From Defluviimonas salinarum (lineage in GTDB: Bacteria; Pseudomonadota; Alphaproteobacteria; Rhodobacterales; Rhodobacteraceae): a DNA stretch of 64,000 nt. The position numbers and the translations under genes were made by a program. Below the pieces are notes generated by a model that saw only the letters and a program-made list of their open reading frames with translations, was not told the origin of the DNA and searched no databases. Positions 42,903-51,293 of this stretch are shown here, piece by piece. How positions within the stretch are numbered: the first letter of the stretch is position 1; every line of letters begins with the position of its first letter. Where the stretch lies: contig NZ_JAPDOG010000005.1 in NCBI RefSeq assembly GCF_026013545.1, positions 62,001 to 126,000 of the forward strand, written 5' to 3'.

Positions 42903-43160
42903 TCAAGCCGCCAGCATGGGATCGAGCTTGCCGATCCGGTCGAGCGCGTGGAGGTCGTCCGATCCACCGATGTGTGCCCCGTCGATGAAGATCTGCGGCA
43001 CGGTGTAGCGACCATGCGCGCGCTCCATCATCGCGGCGCGAAGCTCGGGGTCGCCCGAGACGTCGATCTCCTCGAAAGCGACGCCCTTGGCGAGCAGCAG
43101 CCGCTTGGCGGCAAGGCAATACGGGCACCAGGGGGTGGTGTAGATCTCGACGCGGGGCAT
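42903..43160 (-). CDS. grxC: Glutaredoxin 3
   Basis: The protein has 85 residues with the dithiol active site CPYC at about residues 12-15 (IYTTPWCPYC) and the glutathione-binding TVPQIFIDGAHIGGSDDL segment. It reduces disulfides and glutathionylated proteins with glutathione. It lies between comF and the nitrilase gene on the minus strand. Confidence 0.95.
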   Translation of the reverse strand: MPRVEIYTTPWCPYCLAAKRLLLAKGVAFEEIDVSGDPELRAAMMERAHGRYTVPQIFIDGAHIGGSDDLHALDRIGKLDPMLAA

Positions 43161-43198
43161 GAAGGTCCTGATCCTTTGGTCGGGGCGACTATAGGGAT

Positions 43199-43915
43199 TT
43201 AGGCGTCCTTCGCAACGCGTGCCAGAACCAGGACCGAGACCGAGGCAGCCCCCGCGCCGAGACAGGCATCGGCCGCCACCGCAAGCGTCGCGCCCGAGGT
43301 CATCACGTCGTCAATGAGCAGAATGTCACGGTCCCGGACCAGATTGCCGCGCCGGGGATGGAGCCGGATCGCGCCCGCGACATTGCGAAAACGGCCGTCG
43401 CGATCGCGGCCATCCTGGCTTACGGTCCGCCGCGCCCGCTGCAGCAGGTCGGGGCAATGGTCGAGCCCGGCCTTGCGCGCGAGCGCCTTCGACAGCTCCG
43501 CCGACTGGTTGAAACGCCGCTTCAGGAGCCGAGTCCAGTGGAGCGGCACCGGCACCGCGAGCATGCCCGGCGTGACAATCGGCCGCGCCGCACGCAGGAG
43601 CCAGTCGGAGGCCGGTCGCGCGAGGTCGAGCCGGTCACCATGCTTCAGCGCAAGCACCAGCTTGCGGCCGTTATCGGTGTAGAGCATCGCCGCCCGCCCG
43701 CGCTGCCAGGGCCGCGCGAGCGTCAGGCAGTCGTCGCAATACTCCGCCCGGCCCTCGTCCTCGCCGGGCAGCGGCGCTCCGCAGCGGTCGCAGACGAGGC
43801 CCGTGATGAAGGGTGTCGTGCGCCAGCATGGGCCGCAGAGGCCGAAATCGGCATCGGTCGGCTCGCCGCAGCTGATGCATTGCGGCGGGAAGAGCACCGC
43901 AAGCGCGCTTTGCAT
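43199..43915 (-). CDS. comF: ComF-family phosphoribosyltransferase-like protein
   Basis: The protein has about 238 residues. An N-terminal double zinc ribbon (CISCGEPTDADFGLCGPC and CDRCGAPLP with YCDDC) is followed by a phosphoribosyltransferase domain with the PRPP loop DILLIDDVMTSGATL. Named for the competence protein of Gram-positive bacteria; in Proteobacteria (GntX) it is tied to DNA uptake or use. ATG 43915 fits relatives best; 43948 and longer starts overlap the divergent methyltransferase gene. Confidence 0.9.
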   Translation of the reverse strand: MQSALAVLFPPQCISCGEPTDADFGLCGPCWRTTPFITGLVCDRCGAPLPGEDEGRAEYCDDCLTLARPWQRGRAAMLYTDNGRKLVLALKHGDRLDLARPASDWLLRAARPIVTPGMLAVPVPLHWTRLLKRRFNQSAELSKALARKAGLDHCPDLLQRARRTVSQDGRDRDGRFRNVAGAIRLHPRRGNLVRDRDILLIDDVMTSGATLAVAADACLGAGAASVSVLVLARVAKDA

Positions 43916-43946
43916 TCCGCCCCGAAGGCTTCTAGTTTCGCCGATC

Positions 43947-44792
43947 ATGACCCAGCCTCCGCCCCTCACCGACCGCGCCGCACTTCGCCGCAACCGCGCC
44001 CGCGCCCGACGCCAGGGCGCCGAGACCTTCCTGCATGACGAGGCCGCCGCCGAGATTGAGGAAAGGCTGAGCGAGGTTAACAAACGGTTTACCGCACCTG
44101 TGGTGGTCACCGGTTTCCCGGAGCCCTGGGCGACGATCCTGCCCGGCGCGCGGATTGTCGAGGATACGGAAACGCTGGATCTGGAACCCGGCGCCCATGA
44201 CCTCGTGATTCACGGTCTTGGCCTGCACTGGGCCAACGATCCGGTCGGCCAGCTCGTGCAATGCCGGCGGGCGCTGAGGCCGGACGGGCTGTTCCTCGGC
44301 GCGATGTTCGGCGGGCGCACCCTTGCCGAACTTCGCGCCGCGCTCGCCGAGGCCGAAAGCCGGATCTCGGGCGGGCTGTCGCCGCGCGTCCTGCCGATGG
44401 GCGAGATCCGTGACCTCGGCGCGCTCCTGCAGCGCGCGGGCTTCGCGCTGCCGGTCGCCGACGCGGTAAAGAAGACGGTGACCTACCGCACCGCCTTCCA
44501 CCTGATCGCGGATCTGAGAGCGATGGGCGAGGGCAACGCGCTCAGCGCCCGCACCCGCCGTGCGACGCCGCGCGCGCTCTTCCCCGAGGCGTCGCGAATC
44601 TATGCGGAGAGCTATCCCGCCAACGACGGCCGCATCGCTGCGACCTTCGAGTTGATCTTTCTCACCGGCTGGGCGCCCGATCCGAGCCAGCAAAAACCGC
44701 TCCGTCCCGGCTCGGCCGCAGCGCGGCTCGCAGACGCGCTCGGTACCGCCGAGACGCCGCTCGGGCCCGTCATGAAGCCGGGCGATCATTGA
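43947..44792 (+). CDS. SAM-dependent methyltransferase-fold protein (BioC/NDUFAF5-like)
   Basis: The protein has 281 residues. The start LTDRAALRRNRARARRQGAETFLHDEAA, the HGLGLHWANDPVGQL segment and the LRPDGLFLGAMFGG segment match the group related to human NDUFAF5 and annotated as BioC-like in alphaproteobacteria. The first SAM loop is weak, as is usual in this group. Mitochondrial NDUFAF5 works on complex I assembly as an arginine hydroxylase; whether this bacterial relative does so is open. It is divergent from comF, and its stop overlaps an in-frame upstream start of hemH. Confidence 0.83.
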   Translation: MTQPPPLTDRAALRRNRARARRQGAETFLHDEAAAEIEERLSEVNKRFTAPVVVTGFPEPWATILPGARIVEDTETLDLEPGAHDLVIHGLGLHWANDPVGQLVQCRRALRPDGLFLGAMFGGRTLAELRAALAEAESRISGGLSPRVLPMGEIRDLGALLQRAGFALPVADAVKKTVTYRTAFHLIADLRAMGEGNALSARTRRATPRALFPEASRIYAESYPANDGRIAATFELIFLTGWAPDPSQQKPLRPGSAAARLADALGTAETPLGPVMKPGDH

Positions 44793-44842
44793 CGCGGGCG
44801 CCAATCCGACTATCTCGGAACTCGGACAGCAAGGGAGCGGAC

Positions 44843-45910
44843 ATGAAGGACCAGATCGACCGGCCCGGCGACGGGCGCCTCGTCCATGCACCCGCCGACC
44901 ATCCGCCCGTGGCGCGGCCGCGCATCGGCATCCTCGTCGCAAATCTCGGCACGCCGGACGGCTACGACTACTGGCCGATGCGGCGCTATTTGAGCGAGTT
45001 CCTCTCCGACAAGCGGGTCATCGACTATCCGTCGTGGAAATGGCAGCCGCTCCTGCAGCTCATCATCCTGTCGAAGCGGCCCTTCACCTCGGGCGCGAAC
45101 TACCGCTCGATTTGGAACCACGAGGAGGGCGAAAGCCCGCTGATGACGATCACGAAGGCGCAGGTCGCGAAGCTGCGCGAGGCTTCGGCGGCGCGGTTCG
45201 GCGACGGCGTGATGGTCGAGTTCTGCATGCGCTACGGCAATCCCTCGACGGCCAGCGTCGTGCGCCGGATGGTTGCCGCGGGCTGCGAGAAGATCCTGTT
45301 CCTGCCGCTCTACCCGCAATATGCCGGCGCAACCTCGGCCACCGCGAACGATGAGTTCTTCCGCGCCCTGATGGACGAAAAACGCCAGCCGGCGGTCAGA
45401 ACCACGCCGGAGTATTTCGACCATCCGCTCTATATCGAGGCGCTGGCGCAATCGGTGGAACGCGCCTATGCCGGGCTCGATCAGAAACCGGATGTGCTTG
45501 TCGCCTCCTACCACGGGATGCCAAAGCGCTACCTGATGGAGGGTGACCCCTATCACTGCCAGTGCCAGAAGACCTCCCGGCTCCTGCGCGAGCGGCTCGG
45601 CTGGGGCGAAGGCGCGATCGACACCACGTTCCAGTCGGTCTTCGGACCTGAAGAATGGCTGCGCCCCTATACGGTGGAGCATGTCGCCGAACTGGCGAAA
45701 GCGGGAAAGAAGCGGATCGCGGTGATCTCGCCCGCGTTCTCGGCCGATTGCATCGAGACGCTGGAGGAGATCCAGGGCGAGATTCGCGAGGCTTTCGAAC
45801 ATGCCGGCGGCGAGAGCTTCACCTACATCCCCTGCCTCAACGACGACGACGCTCATATCGCGGCGCTGATGGCGATCATCACCGACAATCTGGCAGGCTG
45901 GATCGCCTGA
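44843..45910 (+). CDS. hemH: Ferrochelatase
   Basis: HemH inserts iron into protoporphyrin IX, the last step of haem synthesis. The protein has 355 residues. The catalytic histidine is in LVASYHGMPKRY and the glutamate in SPAFSADCIETLEEI. A CQCQKTSRLL segment follows, and NLGTPDGYDYWPMRRYLSEFL is the family start. The ATG at 44843 has AAGGGAG seven bases upstream and is preferred over GTG-type starts at 44789. It ends 24 bp before a bidirectional terminator. Confidence 0.96.
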   Translation: MKDQIDRPGDGRLVHAPADHPPVARPRIGILVANLGTPDGYDYWPMRRYLSEFLSDKRVIDYPSWKWQPLLQLIILSKRPFTSGANYRSIWNHEEGESPLMTITKAQVAKLREASAARFGDGVMVEFCMRYGNPSTASVVRRMVAAGCEKILFLPLYPQYAGATSATANDEFFRALMDEKRQPAVRTTPEYFDHPLYIEALAQSVERAYAGLDQKPDVLVASYHGMPKRYLMEGDPYHCQCQKTSRLLRERLGWGEGAIDTTFQSVFGPEEWLRPYTVEHVAELAKAGKKRIAVISPAFSADCIETLEEIQGEIREAFEHAGGESFTYIPCLNDDDAHIAALMAIITDNLAGWIA

Positions 45911-45933
45911 CCGATGTGAAAGTCAGGCAAAGA

Positions 45934-45963
45934 AAAAGGCGGTGGACCGAGCCACCGCCTTTT
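45934..45963. terminator. Bidirectional terminator between hemH and the 60-residue protein gene
   Basis: A perfect 12 bp stem (AAAAGGCGGTGG at 45934-45945, CCACCGCCTTTT at 45952-45963) has a 6-base loop, with T residues at the end on both strands. It ends hemH (plus) and the small membrane protein gene (minus). Confidence 0.92.
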
Positions 45964-45984
45964 CCTTGAACGACGTGCGTCCGA

Positions 45985-46167
45985 TCAGTTGCTGGCAGCA
46001 GCCGCGATCAGGATGAGCGCGAGGATGCCGACAACGATACCGGCCGACGAGCTGCTGGACTGCTCTTCGACGATCGGCTCCGGCTCCATGACCGGCTCAG
46101 CCATGCCACCGGCGAAAGCGGTGGTGGCGGAAATCGAAAGGGCAGCGGCAAGCGCGAGCTTTTTCAT
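45985..46167 (-). CDS. Small (60-residue) single-pass membrane protein, unknown function
   Basis: The product starts with a signal-type sequence (MKKLALAAALSISATTAFA, then GGMAEP), has a short acidic/proline/serine middle (EPEPIVEEQ, then five serines) and ends with a hydrophobic segment AGIVVGILALILIAAAASN. The ATG at 46167 has GGAGAG about six bases upstream, and the gene is closed by a strong terminator, so it is probably real. The mature form would be about 40 residues anchored by the C-terminal helix. I do not recognise a family. GTAATACC occurs twice upstream (46235-46242 and 46286-46293). Confidence 0.75.
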   Translation of the reverse strand: MKKLALAAALSISATTAFAGGMAEPVMEPEPIVEEQSSSSSAGIVVGILALILIAAAASN

Positions 46168-46312
46168 GTATTCTCTCCATTTATGCCGTAGCGAAAGTTG
46201 CGGTGAGGTCCGCCACGGTTTCATACTTCACCTCGTAATACCCACTAGCGCACAAGATTCCGACATTGCAACCGGCAGTTAGCGGGTAATACCAAAGGTT
46301 TCGCGCTTGTCG

Positions 46313-46918
46313 TCAAATTAGCAACACCTGTGTGCCAACTTGCGTGAGCGAATAGAGTTCGGCGATGTGTTCGTTATAAAGGCCGACGCACCCATTCGAC
46401 GACCGACGGCCGATCTTGCGCGTGTCGTGCGTCCCGTGGATCCGATAATACTGCCAGGACAGGTACAGAGCGTGGGTCCCGAGCGGATTGTCCGGCCCCG
46501 GTCCGACATAGTCCGGCCATTCCGGGTTGCGCTTCTTCATTTCCGGCGTCGGGCGCCATTCCGGGCCCACGACCTTGCGCACGATCTCGGTCCGGCCGCG
46601 ACGGGTCAGGTCCTCGGTCAGCGGCACGCTGGTCGGATAGAGCCGGTAGATCGTCTGGTCTTCAGACCAGAAGTGCAGCGCACGCGAAGTCGTGTCCACG
46701 AGGACCGCGCCATTCCGTGTGTTGCTGAAATAGGGTTGCCACTGCAACGAGCGGAAGCTCGAGACGTTGCGGCGCGTGTTGGAGCCGATATCGCCCTCGA
46801 CCTCGTAGGTTTCGGGACCGGTCTGCGCCAGCGCGGGCGCCGCGAGCGTCGCGCCGAACGCGGCCGCGGTTCCCAGGACCGCGCGGCGGCTGAATGTGCG
46901 GGTGGGATTGGAGCTCAT
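46313..46918 (-). CDS. Tat-exported L,D-transpeptidase
   Basis: The protein has 201 residues. A twin-arginine signal (SRRAVLGTAAAFGATLAAPALAQ) leads it to the periplasm. The YkuD domain holds the HGTHD and the active site SSNGCVGLYNEHI with the catalytic cysteine. L,D-transpeptidases make 3-3 cross-links in peptidoglycan or attach proteins to it. The ATG at 46918 is preferred over upstream starts, which lie in the divergent intergenic region. It is divergent from the CAP lipoprotein gene. Confidence 0.9.
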   Translation of the reverse strand: MSSNPTRTFSRRAVLGTAAAFGATLAAPALAQTGPETYEVEGDIGSNTRRNVSSFRSLQWQPYFSNTRNGAVLVDTTSRALHFWSEDQTIYRLYPTSVPLTEDLTRRGRTEIVRKVVGPEWRPTPEMKKRNPEWPDYVGPGPDNPLGTHALYLSWQYYRIHGTHDTRKIGRRSSNGCVGLYNEHIAELYSLTQVGTQVLLI

Positions 46919-47105
46919 CCTCAGGTCACCTTGTTCCGATGTTATTAGGCGGGCCGTTGCCCGTGACGCGGCGCAGATTATCGGCACCGGCCGAGTTTCT
47001 CAATTCACTCTGACGTCAGAACATGCCGACCGCGCAAGAACGCGTTTGAACACCGTTGGCCGAGCCTGTAAAGGACGGGATTGCAGAAACGAAGGTAGCC
47101 ATTCC

Positions 47106-47615
47106 ATGATAAGACTTCTCGGCCTGTTTCTTGTCGCCGCGCTGACCGTCGCGGGCTGCGCCACGACACCGCCGGCGGTCGGTCCTGACGGGCGCCCCCT
47201 GCCCAAGGCATATGTGATCAAGCCCGGCGACGAGGGACGCGTCACCTATTCCATGGTGGATTCGGTCAACACGCTGCGCGGCGCCTCCGGTGCCGCACCA
47301 CTGAACCTGAATTCGCAGCTTACCGCCGCTGCGGCGACCCATTCGCGCGACATGGCCGTGCAGAACCGGCCGTGGCATTTCGGCTCCGACGGTTCCTCGC
47401 CGCTCCTGCGAGTGCAGCGCGCGGGCTATCCCGGCATGATGCTCGGCGAGAACATCTCGGAGACCTACGAGACCGAGCTCGAGACGCTCTCGGCCTGGAT
47501 GGACGTGCCTGACACGCGCGCGGTGATCCTCGATCCGAACGCGCGCGATGTCGGCTTCTCCTGGTATCAGGAGCCGAGCGGCAAGATCTGGTGGACGCTG
47601 GTCACCGGCGGTTAA
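47106..47615 (+). CDS. CAP-domain lipoprotein
   Basis: The protein has 169 residues. A lipoprotein signal with lipobox VAGC (LFLVAALTVAGCATT) gives a lipid-anchored cysteine at about residue 18. The rest is a CAP/SCP domain (about 50-169: VDSVNTLRGASGAAPLNLN, AAATHSRDMAVQNRPWHFG, GENISETYETELETL, then WMDVPDTRAVILDPNARDVGFSW). Bacterial CAP proteins are often wall-associated and of unclear activity. It sits between two L,D-transpeptidase genes. Confidence 0.88.
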   Translation: MIRLLGLFLVAALTVAGCATTPPAVGPDGRPLPKAYVIKPGDEGRVTYSMVDSVNTLRGASGAAPLNLNSQLTAAAATHSRDMAVQNRPWHFGSDGSSPLLRVQRAGYPGMMLGENISETYETELETLSAWMDVPDTRAVILDPNARDVGFSWYQEPSGKIWWTLVTGG

Positions 47616-47634
47616 ATCATTGCGATACAAGTGA

Positions 47635-47660
47635 AAAAGGCGGCCTTCGGGCCGCCTTTT
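47635..47660. terminator. Bidirectional terminator with UUCG tetraloop
   Basis: An 11 bp perfect stem AAAAGGCGGCC (47635-47645) / GGCCGCCTTTT (47650-47660) closes a TTCG loop. It serves the CAP gene on the plus strand and the second L,D-transpeptidase on the minus strand, whose stop is 2 bp away. Confidence 0.93.
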
Positions 47661-47661
47661 C

Positions 47662-48156
47662 TCATGGCAGGATATAGATCGGCGTGCCGACCCGGACCAT
47701 GGAGTAGACCTCCTCCATCTCGCGGTCCTTGACGGCGATGCAGCCCGCCGTCCAGTCCTTGCCGCGCCTGCGATGCTTCCTCGCACGGCCGTGGATGAAG
47801 ATGTCCCCGCCCGCAGACTTGCCGATCGCATTGGCCTGGGCAACGTCCTGTTCGTTCGGATAGGAGATGCCGAGCGACAGGTGGTAGCTGCTGTTCGGGT
47901 TGCGACGGTCGATCAGATAGGCGCCCTCGGGCGTACGCTGGTCTCCTTCGTACTGCTTGTCGCCGATCGGATTGCCGCCCAGCGCAATCTTGTAACTCTT
48001 GAGCGCAGTCGTCCCGTTGACGAGATGCATCTTGCGCTCTCCCTTGTAGATGACGATCCGGGTGACCTCAGGCCCGTTGTAGGTCCGGAATTTCGATCCG
48101 CACCCGGCCAGCGCGCCCAGCGCCGCCATCCACACGAATGATCTGCGGTTCAACAT
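47662..48156 (-). CDS. Lipoprotein L,D-transpeptidase
   Basis: The protein has 164 residues. The signal (RRSFVWMAALGALAGCGS) has a lipobox LAGC, so it is a lipoprotein. The YkuD domain follows: VIYKGERKMHLVNG, GDQRTPEGAYLIDRRNP, IHGRARKHRRRGKDWTAGC with the catalytic histidine and cysteine. It differs from the neighbouring transpeptidase in anchor and in the longer HGR-to-C spacing. ATG 48156 is chosen over GTG 48162. A terminator lies directly at its stop. Confidence 0.9.
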   Translation of the reverse strand: MLNRRSFVWMAALGALAGCGSKFRTYNGPEVTRIVIYKGERKMHLVNGTTALKSYKIALGGNPIGDKQYEGDQRTPEGAYLIDRRNPNSSYHLSLGISYPNEQDVAQANAIGKSAGGDIFIHGRARKHRRRGKDWTAGCIAVKDREMEEVYSMVRVGTPIYILP

Positions 48157-48252
48157 GATCACTGCCCTTGCCTGCCAACTTTGTTTTCTTCCTTTTTACA
48201 CGCAACTGCGCCGTACCGGAAGCAGGCAGATTTCCGCCGATGGGAAATCCGG

Positions 48253-49464
48253 TCAGCGCGAGAACCGGGCCACCAGTTCGACATGCGGCGACCAGCGGAA
48301 CTGGTCCACGACCTGGACCCAGTCGAGGCGGTAGCCGGCGGCAGCGATGATTCGCGAATCACGCGCGAAGGTGACTGGATTGCACGAGACGGCGGCAATG
48401 ACGGGTACCCCCGAACCCGCGAGTTCGCGCGCCTGCGCCTCGGCCCCCGCGCGGGGCGGGTCGATCACCACCGCGTCGTACCGCTTCAGCTCGTCCGGCA
48501 TAAGCGGCCGCCGGAACAGATCGCGTGCCTCGGTCGTGACCCGGTGCAGCCCCTCGGCGCGCCGCCAGCCGGCATCGAGCGCGGCGAGCATCGCTGCCTC
48601 ACCCTCGACCGCATGGATCTCGGCATTCTCGGCCAGGGGCAGCGCGAAGGTCCCGCAGCCGGAAAAGAGGTCGGCAATCCGCCGCGCGTTGCCGACCGCG
48701 TCGCGCACCGCCGCGACCAGCGCCGCCTCGCCTTCCTCCGTGGCCTGCAGAAAGGCGCCGGCCGGCGGAGAGACGCTTGCCGCGCCAAAGCGTTGTACCG
48801 GCGGGCGGCGATTGGCTACAGGCTCCCCGTCCCAGCTCATCCGTGCGAACCCAGCGCGGCGCGCAAGATCCGCGAGCGCCGAAAACAGGCTCTGTTCCAG
48901 CGGTTTTCCACCCGAAACCGCCAGATCGACGCCGCCGTCGCTGCGCGTGACAGTGAGCGCGAGCTCGCCCTTCCGCGAGGCGCCGAGCATGGTGATTTCG
49001 CTCAGGACCGGCATCACGGCGATCAGATCGGGATGCAGGAGCAGGCACCCCGGCACCTCCACGAACGTATCCGAAGCGCGACCATGAAAGCCGACGAGCG
49101 CGCCCTTCTTCGTCCGCCGCCCGGCCAGCGTCGCCCGGCGTCGGGAGTGCGCGGCGGAGGTGACGACCGGGCGGAACTCCGCCTCCAGCCGCTGCGCGGC
49201 AAGCGCGGTGCGCACCACGTCCGCCTTCCAGTCGGCGACGAACGCATCCGAGGCATGCATCAGCGCGCAGCCGCCGCAGGCGCGGTAATGCGGACAGGCA
49301 GGCTTGACCCGGCCGGGCGACGGCGTGACGATCTTCGGGCTCGCCATGCGGCCGGCCTCGACCTCGCCCTCGACGACCTCGCCGGGCAGGGCCATCGGCA
49401 CGAAGACCGGACCTTCGGCGATCCCGTCGCCGAGATGGCCGAGACGCTCGATGGTCAGCCTCAC
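48253..49464 (-). CDS. Class I SAM-dependent RNA (uracil-5) methyltransferase, RlmD/RumA-like
   Basis: The protein has 403 residues from GTG 49464. An N-terminal TRAM-like part (IERLGHLGDGIAEGPVFVP) leads to the iron-sulfur cysteines CPHYRACGGC plus VPGC. The methyltransferase domain has DLFSGCGTFALPLA, DPPRAGAE and the SCNPVTFARD nucleophile motif. Members methylate uracil in 23S rRNA or tRNA; the exact target is not predictable here. The start overlaps the stop of the ABC exporter gene (GTGA). Confidence 0.92.
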   Translation of the reverse strand: MRLTIERLGHLGDGIAEGPVFVPMALPGEVVEGEVEAGRMASPKIVTPSPGRVKPACPHYRACGGCALMHASDAFVADWKADVVRTALAAQRLEAEFRPVVTSAAHSRRRATLAGRRTKKGALVGFHGRASDTFVEVPGCLLLHPDLIAVMPVLSEITMLGASRKGELALTVTRSDGGVDLAVSGGKPLEQSLFSALADLARRAGFARMSWDGEPVANRRPPVQRFGAASVSPPAGAFLQATEEGEAALVAAVRDAVGNARRIADLFSGCGTFALPLAENAEIHAVEGEAAMLAALDAGWRRAEGLHRVTTEARDLFRRPLMPDELKRYDAVVIDPPRAGAEAQARELAGSGVPVIAAVSCNPVTFARDSRIIAAAGYRLDWVQVVDQFRWSPHVELVARFSR

Positions 49465-51293
49465 TCCGCCGCCTCCTCGACGCAGATGAAGCCGCCCGAC
49501 TGCCGGTCCCAGTAGCGCGCGTAAAGCCCGCCAAGCGCCAGCAGCTCGGCATGGCTGCCTTGCTCGACGATCCGGCCCTGATCGAGCACCACGATCCGGT
49601 CCATCTCGGCGATGGTCGAGAGCCGGTGGGCGATCGCGAGCACGGTCTTGCCCTCCATCACCCGGTGCAACGCGCCCTGAACCTGCGCCTCGACCTCGCT
49701 GTCGAGCGCCGAGGTCGCCTCGTCCAGCACCAGGATCGGCGCGTCCTTCAGGAAGGCGCGGGCCAGTGCAATGCGCTGACGCTGGCCGCCCGAGAGCTTC
49801 ACCCCGCGTTCGCCGAGATGCGCGTCATATCCCATGCGGCCCTTGTGGTCCTGCAGCGTCCGGATGAACTCGTCCGCTTCGGCGGCCTTGGCGGCGGCGA
49901 TCATCTCCTCCTCGGTCGCGTCGGGGCGGCCGTAGAGGATATTGTCGCGTGCTGACCGGTTGAACATCGCGGTCTCCTGCGTGACCATCGCGATCTGGTG
50001 GCGCAGGCTCTCCTGAGTGACCTCTCTCACGTCGCGACCGTCCACCAGAATCCGCCCCTTTTCGGCGTCATAGAGCCTGAGAAGCAGCGCCACCAGCGTC
50101 GATTTCCCGGCGCCGGAGGCACCGACGATGCCGATCTTCTCGCCCGGCCGCACGGTCAGCTTGACCCCGTCGAGCCCGCCCTTCTTGCGGCCATAGGCGA
50201 AACTCACAGCGTCGAAGCGAACCTCGCCCGCGATCTGGTGAAGCCGGCCGGCATCGGGCGCATCGGTCAGGGTATGGGGCGGGGTCAGGGTGCGGATGCC
50301 GTCCTCCACCTCACCGATCGACGCATAGATCGACATGAGGGTAAAGCTGACCCAGCCGGTCATCTGCGCGATGCGGATGGAGACCGCCCCGGCGGCGGCA
50401 ATGTCGCCCGCCGTGGCGTGGCCGAGCGACCAGAGCCAGAGCGTGCCGCCGATCAAGATCACCGGAAGCACCCCGGCAATGGTCATCAGCGCCAACCGGA
50501 ACCAGGCCGAGAGCACCCCGAAATCGAGCGCGGTCTCGCGGAAGCCCGACATTGCGCGCAAGGCCGCCTTGTCCTCGTGATCGGCATGGGCGAAGAGCTT
50601 TACGGTCTTGATGTTGGTGATCGTGTCGACCACCTGCCCGGTCACCATCGCCCGCGCTCCGGCCCGCGCCGCCGATTTGCCGCGCACGCGGGGCAGGAAG
50701 GCGCGGATCAGGGCGAGATAGGCAATGATCCAGACGCCCAGCGCCGCCGCCATCCAGGGGTCGATCGTCAGGAGGAACAGCACCGAGCCGATCATCGACG
50801 CGAGCGCGAAGGCGATGGTGTTGATCGACTCGCTCGCGACATCGGTCACCGCCCGCGCGGCCTGCATCTGCTTCTGCGCGATCCGCCCGGCGAAGTCGTT
50901 GTCGAAGAAGGTGACCGCCTGCCCCATCGTCCAGCGATGCAGCCGGGAGAGCACCAGCGGCAGCACGTTCGGCTGCACCACGATCGAGTTCGACGCGGCC
51001 GAAAGCCCGAAGGCGACGGGGCGCAGCACGACGAGGAAGATCACGAAGCCCAGAAGCATCGGCCAGTGATCGGCGAAGACCGTCGCGGCATCGCCGGTCC
51101 CGGCGAGATCGACGACGCGTCCGAGATACCAGGCGGTCAAGACCTCCATCGTGCCGGCCGCGGCCGAGAGGATCGCGGCCAGCACGAGCGGCCCCCAGGC
51201 GCCGGAAAGGCACCACAGGAGGAACGCGCCGAGCGTTCTCGGCGGAGGGCCTTCGGCGGGGCGAAAGGCGTCGATCATGTCGCCCATCTTCAT
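49461..51293 (-). CDS. ABC exporter half-transporter (second gene of a pair)
   Basis: The protein has 610 residues. About six TM helices (1-320) are followed by a nucleotide-binding domain with Walker A GIVGASGAGKSTL, signature LSGGQRQR and Walker B ILVLDEATSALD. It belongs to the multidrug/lipid exporter family and overlaps the preceding gene by 4 bp (ATGA), so the two probably form a heterodimer. The catalytic glutamate after Walker B is present in both halves. Confidence 0.92.
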   Translation of the reverse strand: MKMGDMIDAFRPAEGPPPRTLGAFLLWCLSGAWGPLVLAAILSAAAGTMEVLTAWYLGRVVDLAGTGDAATVFADHWPMLLGFVIFLVVLRPVAFGLSAASNSIVVQPNVLPLVLSRLHRWTMGQAVTFFDNDFAGRIAQKQMQAARAVTDVASESINTIAFALASMIGSVLFLLTIDPWMAAALGVWIIAYLALIRAFLPRVRGKSAARAGARAMVTGQVVDTITNIKTVKLFAHADHEDKAALRAMSGFRETALDFGVLSAWFRLALMTIAGVLPVILIGGTLWLWSLGHATAGDIAAAGAVSIRIAQMTGWVSFTLMSIYASIGEVEDGIRTLTPPHTLTDAPDAGRLHQIAGEVRFDAVSFAYGRKKGGLDGVKLTVRPGEKIGIVGASGAGKSTLVALLLRLYDAEKGRILVDGRDVREVTQESLRHQIAMVTQETAMFNRSARDNILYGRPDATEEEMIAAAKAAEADEFIRTLQDHKGRMGYDAHLGERGVKLSGGQRQRIALARAFLKDAPILVLDEATSALDSEVEAQVQGALHRVMEGKTVLAIAHRLSTIAEMDRIVVLDQGRIVEQGSHAELLALGGLYARYWDRQSGGFICVEEAAE

